From Pseudoalteromonas sp. MEBiC 03607 (GTDB lineage: Bacteria; Pseudomonadota; Gammaproteobacteria; Enterobacterales; Alteromonadaceae): a DNA stretch of 64,000 nucleotides. Location: assembly GCF_004792295.1 (NCBI RefSeq), contig NZ_SRRY01000001.1, positions 351,501-415,500 of the forward strand, given 5' to 3'. This document shows, piece by piece, positions 1 through 7,204 of the stretch. A program made the translations under genes and the position numbers. How positions within the stretch are numbered: the first letter of the stretch is position 1; the number at the start of each line of letters is the position of its first letter. The notes under the pieces are model-generated. The model was not told the DNA's origin and did no database searches. It was given only the letters and a program-made list of their open reading frames with translations.

Positions 1-7
1 AATAAAG

Positions 8-92
8 TGGTGGAGGGAGCTGGATTCGAACCAGCGAAGGCTGAGCCGTCAGATTTACAGTCTGATCCCTTTGGCCGCTCGGGAACCCCTCC
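8..92 (-). tRNA. tRNA-Tyr (GTA anticodon)
   Basis: The minus strand folds as a class II tRNA with a 7-bp acceptor stem (GGAGGGG with TCCCTCC), a long variable arm, anticodon GTA and an encoded CCA at 8-10. Length is 85 nt including CCA. It lies 40 nt downstream of tRNA-Thr on the same strand and is probably cotranscribed. In E. coli the same pair (thrU-tyrU) starts a tRNA operon that ends in tufB, so glyT, thrT and tufB may lie beyond the window edge; that part is inference. Confidence 0.97.
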
Positions 93-132
93 ACGAAAAT
101 TCTTTACTAAGTCACTTCCGGTAAAAGGAAAG

Positions 133-208
<76 letters not shown>

Positions 209-220
209 ACTGCTTTAGTA

Positions 221-258
221 CGGGGCGAGATTCTAAGGTAAGGTTTATTGTGATGCAA
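221..258 (-). promoter_or_regulatory. Strong sigma70 promoter of the tRNA operon
   Basis: On the minus strand there is a -35 TTGCAT (258-253), a 17-bp spacer and a -10 TAGAAT (235-230), followed by a GC-rich stretch CTCGCCCCG. A GC-rich discriminator next to the start point is typical of stable-RNA promoters under stringent control. Transcription would begin near 222, just before tRNA-Thr. Confidence 0.75.
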
Positions 259-260
259 CA

Positions 261-287
261 ATAAAATCAAAAAAAATGTGATTTTAT
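261..287 (-). terminator. Weak AT-rich hairpin, possible end of the coaX transcript
   Basis: A perfect 9-bp inverted repeat (ATAAAATCA and TGATTTTAT) with a 9-nt loop lies between the coaX stop and the tRNA promoter. It has almost no GC and its U-run is in the loop, so it may be only a weak terminator or chance. Confidence 0.3.
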
Positions 288-325
288 GTGTTAAACGCTC
301 ACTATTCAGGCAAATATAGGCTTTT

Positions 326-1024
326 TTACTGTTTTAGTGTTAATTCTAACCAGTAATTCAGTCCTTTAAAAACAAGCTGACTGTCAAACTCACTCACAGC
401 GAACTGCTCGGCCAACAACTTTCCATAGCCACCAGCGAATAATAAGCAGCTATTTTCATTATTAAGATGACGCTTAGCTTGCTCAATTGCCCCTACAGTC
501 GCAACAAGCGCACCGTTTTTTAAACCATTAGGGGTGTTTCGGCCTAACTCTGCAGCAAATGGAGTTTGCCCATCATCGAACACTTTTTGCGTATTTTGCG
601 TTAATGAGGTTGTCATTAAATCAAGCCCAGGCAAAATCCACCCGCCAAGGTGTTCTCCTTCGCTGTTTAATACATCAATCGTTGTTGCGGTGCCAGCATC
701 GACCACAATACAGTGTTGCTTTGGCAGCTCCACATATGCAGCAATTAGTGCAAGCCAACGATCAATACCTAAATTGGTAAAGTGCTCGTAGGCACATTTT
801 AAATTCTCAAGTTTAGCGCTTACTTTTGCCTCGTACACGGTAACTTTATGTTGCTCGGCTAACTTAATGAGAGGAGCAAGCAACTCGGTGCTGCCTACAC
901 AAGCAAACACCATGTCATTAATTTGCGGCCAAGGCAGCGCATTCAGTTCACATTGTTTGTAACAGCCCTGATTATATAAAACAGCTTTAATAGCAGTATT
1001 ACCTACATCAACTAACAGTCTCAT
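326..1024 (-). CDS. coaX: Type III pantothenate kinase
   Basis: Phosphorylates pantothenate with ATP as the first step of coenzyme A synthesis in the cytoplasm. The 232-residue protein begins with the ATP-binding signature DVGNT (residues 6-10) and carries the second acetate-kinase-fold signature VVDAGTATTIDV and the GGWILPGLDLM stretch that are typical of CoaX. The start ATG overlaps the birA stop as ATGA, showing translational coupling. In E. coli the equivalent place between birA and thrU holds coaA, the unrelated type I kinase, so this looks like replacement by an analogous enzyme. CoaX enzymes are generally not feedback-inhibited by CoA (family knowledge). Confidence 0.93.
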   Translation of the reverse strand: MRLLVDVGNTAIKAVLYNQGCYKQCELNALPWPQINDMVFACVGSTELLAPLIKLAEQHKVTVYEAKVSAKLENLKCAYEHFTNLGIDRWLALIAAYVELPKQHCIVVDAGTATTIDVLNSEGEHLGGWILPGLDLMTTSLTQNTQKVFDDGQTPFAAELGRNTPNGLKNGALVATVGAIEQAKRHLNNENSCLLFAGGYGKLLAEQFAVSEFDSQLVFKGLNYWLELTLKQ

Positions 1025-2013
1025 TTATCTGCCTTACGCAATGAAATCTCACCACCATAATAACTTTTTACCTCTCCGTCTTGGCGAATGCGGATACCAC
1101 CTTGGCTATCAATCCCTTCACAAATTCCTCGCCAGCTACGATGCCCTGTATTTAGCTCGACACACTCTTTAGCAAATGCATTTAAGCTATTCCATTGTAT
1201 GTACATCTCGTTTAGCCCTGACTGCTGGTACTGCGCTAATCGCTGTTCTAAACAAATACACAAATAAGCAGCGAGTTTATTCTTATCTAACTTTTGAACA
1301 TGCTGACTCAGGTCGGTCCAAGCTTGGTCAATGTGTTGGCTGACACTTTCGGGCATATGTAGGTTTATGCCAATACCGATCACTAATTGACAGGGCCCTT
1401 GTGGTTGCCCATCAAGTTCAACGAGAACACCCGCCAGTTTTTCTCTGTTTATATAAATATCGTTTGGCCACTTAAGCTCAACATCAATTTGATACAAAGC
1501 TTTTAAGGCATCATATACAGCTAGCCCTACTGCAATCGACACTCCCATCGCCGCCTGTAAGCCATCATCCAAGCGCCAGAAGTAACTAAAGTATAAATTA
1601 GCGCCAAATGGTGATTGCCATACTCGGCCGCGACGGCCTTTTCCTGCTTGTTGCATTTCCGCAACCAGTACAGTGCCAGATGTTAACGGAACATCACTTT
1701 GAAGACGGCGCATTAATTCACTGTTGGTTGAATCAATAATTGGCTGCACCTCAACGTTGGCTGTGTTACCACCTAGTTTGTTATACTGCTCAGTAATCGC
1801 TTGTTGATTTAGAAACCCTGCATTATTGTTCAGGCAATACCCTTTACCCGTTACTTTAAAGATATCTAGGCCCATTTCCTGCAAAGAATGAATATGTTTA
1901 CCAACAGCAGCACGGCTAATACCTAATTGCTCTCCTAATTGCTGGCCAGAAACAAAACCACCTTGATTGAGCGCTTGCAAAATAGCTAATTTGTTACCAT
2001 CTGGCGCTTTCAT
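1021..2013 (-). CDS. birA: Bifunctional biotin-[acetyl-CoA-carboxylase] ligase and biotin operon repressor
   Basis: Attaches biotin to the carboxyl-carrier protein via biotinyl-AMP and, when loaded, represses biotin synthesis genes. The 330-residue protein has an N-terminal winged helix (about residues 8-60, with SGQQLGEQLGISRAAVGKHI as the HTH core), the ligase loop GKGRRGRVW (the family GRGRRG motif with one K), and KWPNDI in the catalytic core, then a C-terminal SH3-like domain. The HTH means this is the bifunctional type. Start and stop overlap murB and coaX by 4 nt each. The biotin operon itself is not in the window. Confidence 0.95.
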   Translation of the reverse strand: MKAPDGNKLAILQALNQGGFVSGQQLGEQLGISRAAVGKHIHSLQEMGLDIFKVTGKGYCLNNNAGFLNQQAITEQYNKLGGNTANVEVQPIIDSTNSELMRRLQSDVPLTSGTVLVAEMQQAGKGRRGRVWQSPFGANLYFSYFWRLDDGLQAAMGVSIAVGLAVYDALKALYQIDVELKWPNDIYINREKLAGVLVELDGQPQGPCQLVIGIGINLHMPESVSQHIDQAWTDLSQHVQKLDKNKLAAYLCICLEQRLAQYQQSGLNEMYIQWNSLNAFAKECVELNTGHRSWRGICEGIDSQGGIRIRQDGEVKSYYGGEISLRKADK

Positions 2014-3020
2014 GATGAAGCTCCCAATTCAATGTGACACTCACGATCGGCATCAATCAGTCGCACCTCGTGTTGTAGCGCAATTTTGTAATTTTGCCAG
2101 ACTTGTTGCTGAACATGTTTCACCATGGCAATTAAATCATCTCCAGTGCTATTGCCGTGATTCACGAGCACTAACGCTTGCTGCTGATGAACTTCAATTC
2201 CTGCAACTTGATAGCCTTTTAACCCAGCATGTTCAATCAACCACCCTGCGGCAACCTTATGATGTTCAGCATCAACATAGTAATGAGGTAGCTCAGGGTA
2301 CTGTTTTAGAAGTACCGCAAGTTGTTCATTAGAGATCACTGGGTTTTTAAAAAAACTTCCCGCATTAGCAAGTTCACTTGGGTTTGGTAGTTTGCTGTTT
2401 CTAGTTGTGATGATTTGTTCAAACACCTGCTGTGGCGAAGGAGTTGTAAGCTGTTGCAATGGCCCATAACTAAGCACTGGTTGCCACTTTTTAGGGAGCA
2501 GTAACCCGACTTGAGTGATCACTGCTTTATTTTTAAGTGCATGTTTAAAGATAGAGTCACGATAGCCAAATTGGCATTCGTCTTTTGTTAAACGGTTTAT
2601 TGTTTTGGTAGCAATATCAAAGTACTCAACATAACTAACAAACTTTTCGAGCTCCACACCATAAGCACCAATATTTTGCACTGGCGCAGCACCAACGGTA
2701 CCGGGGATTAAAGCAAGGTTTTCAAGCCCTGGCATGTCATTGGCAATGGTCATAGCGACTAATTGATGCCAGTTTTCTCCGGCCGCTATATGCAATAAAA
2801 AGCCATCACTTTGCTGCTCTATATTTATGCCCTTCGTGTTCATGTGAACGACAGAACCTTGGTAGTCAGATAAAAACACCGTATTACTGCCTTCACCTAA
2901 AATACAAAAGGGAGACGAAAAGTCTGTGCTTAAAAGCTGATTCACTTCATCAATTTGATAAAAATGCTGGCATTGGCTTGGCAAAGAAAAGGTATGAAAA
3001 GATTGCAGGGACTGAGCCAC
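2010..3020 (-). CDS. murB: UDP-N-acetylenolpyruvoylglucosamine reductase (MurB)
   Basis: FAD- and NADPH-dependent reductase that makes UDP-MurNAc, the second committed step of peptidoglycan synthesis. Visible are the FAD-binding stretch LGEGSNTVFL, the ENLALIPGTVGAAPVQNIGA block and the catalytic serine in AGSFFKNP. I place the start at a GTG at 3020 because a GAGG ribosome site lies 6 nt before it; the alternative TTG at 3032 adds four residues and has no good site. Length of 336 residues fits type I MurB. First gene of the murB-birA-coaX operon; ATGA overlap with birA. Confidence 0.93.
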   Translation of the reverse strand: MAQSLQSFHTFSLPSQCQHFYQIDEVNQLLSTDFSSPFCILGEGSNTVFLSDYQGSVVHMNTKGINIEQQSDGFLLHIAAGENWHQLVAMTIANDMPGLENLALIPGTVGAAPVQNIGAYGVELEKFVSYVEYFDIATKTINRLTKDECQFGYRDSIFKHALKNKAVITQVGLLLPKKWQPVLSYGPLQQLTTPSPQQVFEQIITTRNSKLPNPSELANAGSFFKNPVISNEQLAVLLKQYPELPHYYVDAEHHKVAAGWLIEHAGLKGYQVAGIEVHQQQALVLVNHGNSTGDDLIAMVKHVQQQVWQNYKIALQHEVRLIDADRECHIELGASS

Positions 3021-3034
3021 AAAACGCCTCAAAG

Positions 3035-3046
3035 GTTACCGGTAAC
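3035..3046. promoter_or_regulatory. 12-bp perfect palindrome upstream of murB
   Basis: GTTACCGGTAAC is a perfect palindrome 15 bp before the murB GTG. The left part AGGTTAC class of half-site recurs inverted as GTAACCT at 3059-3065. It could be an operator for the murB operon; no binder is suggested by the sequence. Confidence 0.35.
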
Positions 3047-3165
3047 TAATCGCATTAGTGTAACCTATCGTCGCAAAATACGCATTAGATTGTAAAAATC
3101 ACTCAACCCACTGCACTAATCATGTTATAAAACGGGCTCTTTTTCATTTGTGTTCCAGGGTTATT

Positions 3166-5010
3166 ATGAAGTTTAAACCATTACTTTTAAGTCTTGCTAT
3201 GGCCGGTGCTTGCTCTCAAGCAACTGCAGATGCAATCAGCCAGCACACTTACGCAAACTTAGATGACGTAACAACCACTCACCTACTACTAGATTTAGAT
3301 GTTGATTTTGATGACAAACAACTAGAGGGTTTTGTTGAGCATACGCTAGATTGGCACAATGCGAACAGCAAAACACTGGTACTTGATACTCGCGATTTAG
3401 ATATCGACAAAGTAATGTATCAAGATAAAAAAGGCAGCTGGCACAAAGCTGACTTCACCCTTGCTGCACGTGATGACGTGAAGGGCTCAAAATTAACAAT
3501 TAAATTTAAAAGCCAAGCGGTTAAAGCACGTATCTACTACAACAGCCGCCCAGAAGCTTCAGGTTTACAGTGGTTAACACCAGAGCAAACAGCCAGTAAG
3601 TCACACCCATTTATGTACAGCCAATCACAAGCAATTCATGCTCGTAGTTGGATCCCTGTACAAGATACGCCTGCAATGCGCGTAACTTACTCAGCACGTA
3701 TTCACACTCCTAAAGACATTCGTGCAGTTATGAGTGCTGACAATAAAGATGCGCTTTATAAAGACGGCGACTACTTATTCGATATGCCACAACCCATTTC
3801 GCCATACTTAATCGCAATTGGTGCGGGTAATTTAGAATTTAAAGCCATGTCTAAGCAAACCGGTATTTTTGCTGAGCCAACAATTTTAGATGCGTCGGTT
3901 GCGGAGTTTAACGACACACAAGCGATGATCGACAAAACTAACGCAATGTATGGCGAATACGCATGGGGTCGTTACGACTTATTAATGCTGCCACCAAGCT
4001 TCCCATTCGGTGGCATGGAAAACCCACGCTTGTCATTCATCACACCAACGGTTGTTGCTGGTGATAAAAGCTTAGTAAACCTAATTGCTCACGAGCTTGC
4101 TCACTCTTGGTCTGGTAACTTAGTGACTAATGCAACGTGGGAAGATTTATGGCTAAACGAAGGCTTCACGTCTTACGTTGAAAACCGCATCATGGAAGAA
4201 GTGTTTGGCCGTGACCGTGCAGTGATGGAACAAGCACTTGATGCAGCAGGCTTACGTGCATTACTTAAAACGCTACCAGCACCAGATACGCGCCTTAACT
4301 TAAAACTAAATGGCCGCGATCCTGATGATGCATTTAGCTCAGTGCCTTACACTAAAGGTCAACTTTTCTTAATCTATCTAGAAAACAAATATGGTCGTGA
4401 CAAGTTTGACCCATTTGTAAAAGGTTACTTTGATCAATTTGCGTTTAAGTCTCTTACAACCGCTCAATTTGTTACTTACTTAAAAGCAAACCTGATCGAC
4501 AAATACCCAGGCGTGGTCAGCATGGATAAAGTTAATGAGTGGATTTTTGAGCCAGGCTTACCAAGCGACGCACCAAATCCAACCTCTGATGCTTTCGATA
4601 AAGTTGATGCAGTGACCAAAACATGGTTAAACGGTGAGATTAGCGCAGCTCAATTACCAACAGCAGATTGGTCTGTTCATGAGTGGCTACACTTTTTAAA
4701 TAATCTACCTCGCGATTTAAGCATTGAAAAAATGACTGAGCTTGATAAGCAATTCAACTTAACACAGTCAACTAATGCTGAGCGCGCTTTCGCATGGTTT
4801 ATGCTAGCGGTAGGTAATGGTTATCAACCAATTTACCCTGCTCTTGATAAGCACCTCTCTGGCATCGGTCGCCGTAAATTAATTGTGCCACTATATAAAG
4901 CACTTATTAAAAACGGTAAAAAAGACTGGGCGCATGATGTGTACTTAAAAGCACGTCCGGGTTACCACCCTCTTGCACAAGGTACAGTAGACGACTTATT
5001 CGCAAAATAA
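3166..5010 (+). CDS. Secreted M1-family zinc aminopeptidase (leukotriene A4 hydrolase-like)
   Basis: Removes N-terminal residues from peptides, presumably in the periplasm. The 614-residue product has a signal peptide (MKFKPLLLSLAMAG...) and the M1 motifs: exopeptidase motif GGMEN, zinc site H309-E-L-A-H313 and E332 in NEGF, i.e. HEXXH-X18-E. The GGMEN form and the C-terminal helical domain fit the leukotriene A4 hydrolase subgroup. The ATG at 3166 is chosen over an upstream TTG (3148) because it gives a clean signal peptide. Single gene followed by a terminator at 5023-5052. Substrate is unknown. Confidence 0.92.
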   Translation: MKFKPLLLSLAMAGACSQATADAISQHTYANLDDVTTTHLLLDLDVDFDDKQLEGFVEHTLDWHNANSKTLVLDTRDLDIDKVMYQDKKGSWHKADFTLAARDDVKGSKLTIKFKSQAVKARIYYNSRPEASGLQWLTPEQTASKSHPFMYSQSQAIHARSWIPVQDTPAMRVTYSARIHTPKDIRAVMSADNKDALYKDGDYLFDMPQPISPYLIAIGAGNLEFKAMSKQTGIFAEPTILDASVAEFNDTQAMIDKTNAMYGEYAWGRYDLLMLPPSFPFGGMENPRLSFITPTVVAGDKSLVNLIAHELAHSWSGNLVTNATWEDLWLNEGFTSYVENRIMEEVFGRDRAVMEQALDAAGLRALLKTLPAPDTRLNLKLNGRDPDDAFSSVPYTKGQLFLIYLENKYGRDKFDPFVKGYFDQFAFKSLTTAQFVTYLKANLIDKYPGVVSMDKVNEWIFEPGLPSDAPNPTSDAFDKVDAVTKTWLNGEISAAQLPTADWSVHEWLHFLNNLPRDLSIEKMTELDKQFNLTQSTNAERAFAWFMLAVGNGYQPIYPALDKHLSGIGRRKLIVPLYKALIKNGKKDWAHDVYLKARPGYHPLAQGTVDDLFAK

Positions 5011-5022
5011 GTCACTAAACCC

Positions 5023-5052
5023 AAAAAAGGCGCTGATTTCAGCGCCTTTTTT
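5023..5052. terminator. Bidirectional rho-independent terminator
   Basis: GGCGCTGA and TCAGCGCC arms around a 2-nt centre, flanked by A6 on the left and T6 on the right, so it can work on both strands. It sits between the convergent aminopeptidase and DUF2057 genes. Confidence 0.9.
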
Positions 5053-5063
5053 AATAATTAGAA

Positions 5064-5687
5064 TTAGTTGCTTACCTTTTGTAAGAATGCACGACGCTCT
5101 TCAGGGCTCGCTTGTTGCCACCAAAACTCTAACATTGCCACTGCATTTGGCATATTTTTTAATCCAGCCTGCCCACCTGGTACTTTTGCAGGTAAGGTAA
5201 CTGGCACCGCTGTCGCAGGCTTACTACTTGAACTTGCAACAGGCGCTGTCGCAACAGCTTGCGCTGACGTTGACTGTGCACGATAACTAACAATTGATAA
5301 CGGCATCGCAAGCTCACTGCCTTTCGCTTTTAGACTCACTTGAGGTGACTCAGCAAACACCTGCGCTGCTACAGCATTACTGGCGCGATTAAATACAACA
5401 TCATAGTCTTTGCCATTTTCAACCGTCACTTCAACCCAAAAAGGCTCTGACTCTACAACCTGATGGTCGTCATAACCTTGCTCATATAGATCTGTGTATT
5501 TCATTTTCAGCTGATAGGTACCTGGGGCAAGCTCAACATCATCAACACGGCTAAAAAATGATTGCTCAATAAGGCGATCTCCCACTTGTAACGGTACAAG
5601 CTCTTCTGGAAAGTGAATAGTCTCGGCTACACTGCTAACACTATTCAATAGCATTAACACACTACTCAGTAATACTAACTTACGCAT
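5064..5687 (-). CDS. DUF2057 (YccT-like) secreted protein
   Basis: A 207-residue protein with a signal peptide (MRKLVLLSSVLMLLNSVSSVAE) followed by a beta-rich domain (FPEELVPLQVGDRLIEQSFF... LAPGTYQLKMKYTDLY) that I recognise as the DUF2057/YccT type, then an Ala/Ser/Pro-rich linker and a short helical tail. Function of the family is not established. The start at 5687 is fixed by a strong AAGGAG site at about 5693-5699; an ATG at 5708 lies upstream of that site. Divergent from the HIT gene with about 105 bp of shared promoter region. Confidence 0.8.
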   Translation of the reverse strand: MRKLVLLSSVLMLLNSVSSVAETIHFPEELVPLQVGDRLIEQSFFSRVDDVELAPGTYQLKMKYTDLYEQGYDDHQVVESEPFWVEVTVENGKDYDVVFNRASNAVAAQVFAESPQVSLKAKGSELAMPLSIVSYRAQSTSAQAVATAPVASSSSKPATAVPVTLPAKVPGGQAGLKNMPNAVAMLEFWWQQASPEERRAFLQKVSN

Positions 5688-5792
5688 GTTCACTCCTTGG
5701 TTGTTCAACTTGTGGCAGTTTCAGTTTGACACTGCAAATAAAGTTTGTCATTAGTGGGCGGTCATTTAACCACATTTATAAGAGAGCTAAGT

Positions 5793-6164
5793 ATGAGCCA
5801 AGAGACTATTTTTACAAAGATTATTAATCGCGAGATCCCTGCCGATATTGTCTATGAAGACGAGTTATCACTGGCTTTTAAAGACATTAATCCACAAGCA
5901 CCCTTTCATGTATTGATCATTCCCAAAACACCAATTGCGACTGTTAATGACGTTACAGAAGAAAATGCCCACTTGGTTGGTCACTTGTATGTCGTTGCTG
6001 CAAAACTAGCTAAGCAATTTGGTTTTAGTGAGGATGGCTTTCGTGTTGTGATGAATTGTAACGAACATGGCGGGCAAACGGTGTACCATATACACCTACA
6101 CATGTTAGCGGGCAAACCAATGGGTTGGCCTCCTTACCAAGATAAGATGAAAGAAAGCATCTAG
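5793..6164 (+). CDS. hinT: HIT-family purine nucleoside phosphoramidase (HinT-like)
   Basis: Histidine-triad protein that hydrolyses AMP-lysine/AMP-NH2 type phosphoramidates in the cytoplasm. The 123-residue product has TIFTKIINREIPA at the start, the KDINPQAPFHVLIIPK core and the triad H99-I-H101-L-H103. Start at ATG 5793, preceded by an AGAGAG-type ribosome site; the longer in-frame ATG (5745) adds residues not seen in the family. Single gene; no clear terminator follows. Confidence 0.93.
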   Translation: MSQETIFTKIINREIPADIVYEDELSLAFKDINPQAPFHVLIIPKTPIATVNDVTEENAHLVGHLYVVAAKLAKQFGFSEDGFRVVMNCNEHGGQTVYHIHLHMLAGKPMGWPPYQDKMKESI

Positions 6165-6233
6165 CACTTTAATATGTAAATAACTGTAAAAAGTAGTACA
6201 AACATATTAATTTGAACTATACTATATATATAT

Positions 6234-6269
6234 CAGTTAGTTAACACGTTGCATTAAGTTAACTAACTG
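6234..6269. promoter_or_regulatory. 12-bp-arm inverted repeat upstream of the CsgD-like gene
   Basis: Perfect arms CAGTTAGTTAAC (6234-6245) and GTTAACTAACTG (6258-6269) around a 12-nt centre, 126 bp before the regulator's ATG. It is followed by only scattered T residues and has little GC, so an operator is more likely than a terminator for hinT. Confidence 0.5.
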
Positions 6270-6277
6270 TATTATTT

Positions 6278-6296
6278 GACACAAAATAGACACAAA
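6278..6296. promoter_or_regulatory. GACACAAA direct repeats, 11-bp phased
   Basis: GACACAAA occurs at 6278-6285 and 6289-6296, one helical turn apart, between the large inverted repeat and the CsgD-like gene. Phased direct repeats are typical of sites for dimeric response-regulator proteins. No binder is proven. Confidence 0.4.
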
Positions 6297-6394
6297 CTGC
6301 ACTTTTCCTGCACAACTCTCAGAAATTTCTAATACGAAAGGGGTGGATTGCGTGGTAGGATGAAACTGTCAACTTTATTCAAGAGTGTATATAT

Positions 6395-7051
6395 ATGAGT
6401 AGTTCAGCCTTTTTATTATTAGATCCAGAACCGGTTAACACAATTGGTGTTAATGTATTAGAACCACTTTTAAAAACACAGGGGCTAGACGTCACATCTG
6501 GTACTGATATTTCTGAAGTACCTGAAGGCACACGCTTGTTATTCATTGAAACATCAAGCACTGATCCATGGGGTAAGCTTAAAGAGCAACTCGTTCATCT
6601 GCGCATGAAATGCGATATCGTATTATTCAATTTAGATGAAAACCCTGAATTAGCTAACCGTGCTCTGTTAAGTGGTATCCGTGGTGTTTTTTACACAACA
6701 GACAATGCTGATGTGTTAATGAAAGGCATTCGTTTGTTGCTGGAAGATCAATTATGGTATCGCCGCGAAATCATGTGTAATGCATTAAATCGCATGCTGC
6801 AGTTTAATAAAGATGCCTTACATAAACTGACAGATGGCGACATCGAGCCGGTTAAACTTACTAAACGTGAAAAAGCAATTATTTCACTAATGAGTAAAGG
6901 TTCGAAAAATAAAGAGATTGCTGAAGACTTAAGCATCAGCCCACACACAGTAAAAACTCACTTGTACAGTGCATTCAGAAAAACCAAATGCCGTAACCGT
7001 ATCGAGTTATTGTCATGGGCACAGCAAAATATTCCTGACGAGATCCGTTAA
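6395..7051 (+). CDS. CsgD/VpsT-like LuxR-family transcriptional regulator
   Basis: A 218-residue protein with a receiver-like N-terminal domain (about 1-125) and a C-terminal LuxR HTH (LTKREKAIISLMSKGSKNKEIAEDLSISPHTVKTH). The receiver has no aspartate at the usual phosphorylation place after strand 3 (LLFIETS). At residues 121-124 it has WYRR, at the position where VpsT carries its cyclic-di-GMP binding motif W[FLM][TS]R and CsgD a related sequence. I infer a biofilm/matrix regulator that may sense c-di-GMP rather than phosphate. It has an unusually rich 230-bp upstream region and is followed by a terminator and then a hybrid kinase. Confidence 0.85.
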   Translation: MSSSAFLLLDPEPVNTIGVNVLEPLLKTQGLDVTSGTDISEVPEGTRLLFIETSSTDPWGKLKEQLVHLRMKCDIVLFNLDENPELANRALLSGIRGVFYTTDNADVLMKGIRLLLEDQLWYRREIMCNALNRMLQFNKDALHKLTDGDIEPVKLTKREKAIISLMSKGSKNKEIAEDLSISPHTVKTHLYSAFRKTKCRNRIELLSWAQQNIPDEIR

Positions 7052-7110
7052 AACCAATACGCTTCGTCAAGTATTATTGCCAATTGCTACAATACACCCT
7101 ACTAAGTTAA

Positions 7111-7135
7111 ACAGACGCTACTAGCGTCTGTTTTT
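7111..7135 (+). terminator. Rho-independent terminator of the CsgD-like gene
   Basis: Arms ACAGACGCT and AGCGTCTGT around loop ACT, followed by TTTT. Confidence 0.88.
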
Positions 7136-7204
7136 GTATCTTGTAGTTGATATACATGGCAATAGACCTTATTCTCAAGCTGACTGCAGACTGCCGGAAA
7201 AATA

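Noticed and set aside
3148..3165. Upstream TTG start for the aminopeptidase
   Set aside because: It would put MCSRVI before the signal peptide; ATG 3166 gives a normal N-terminus.
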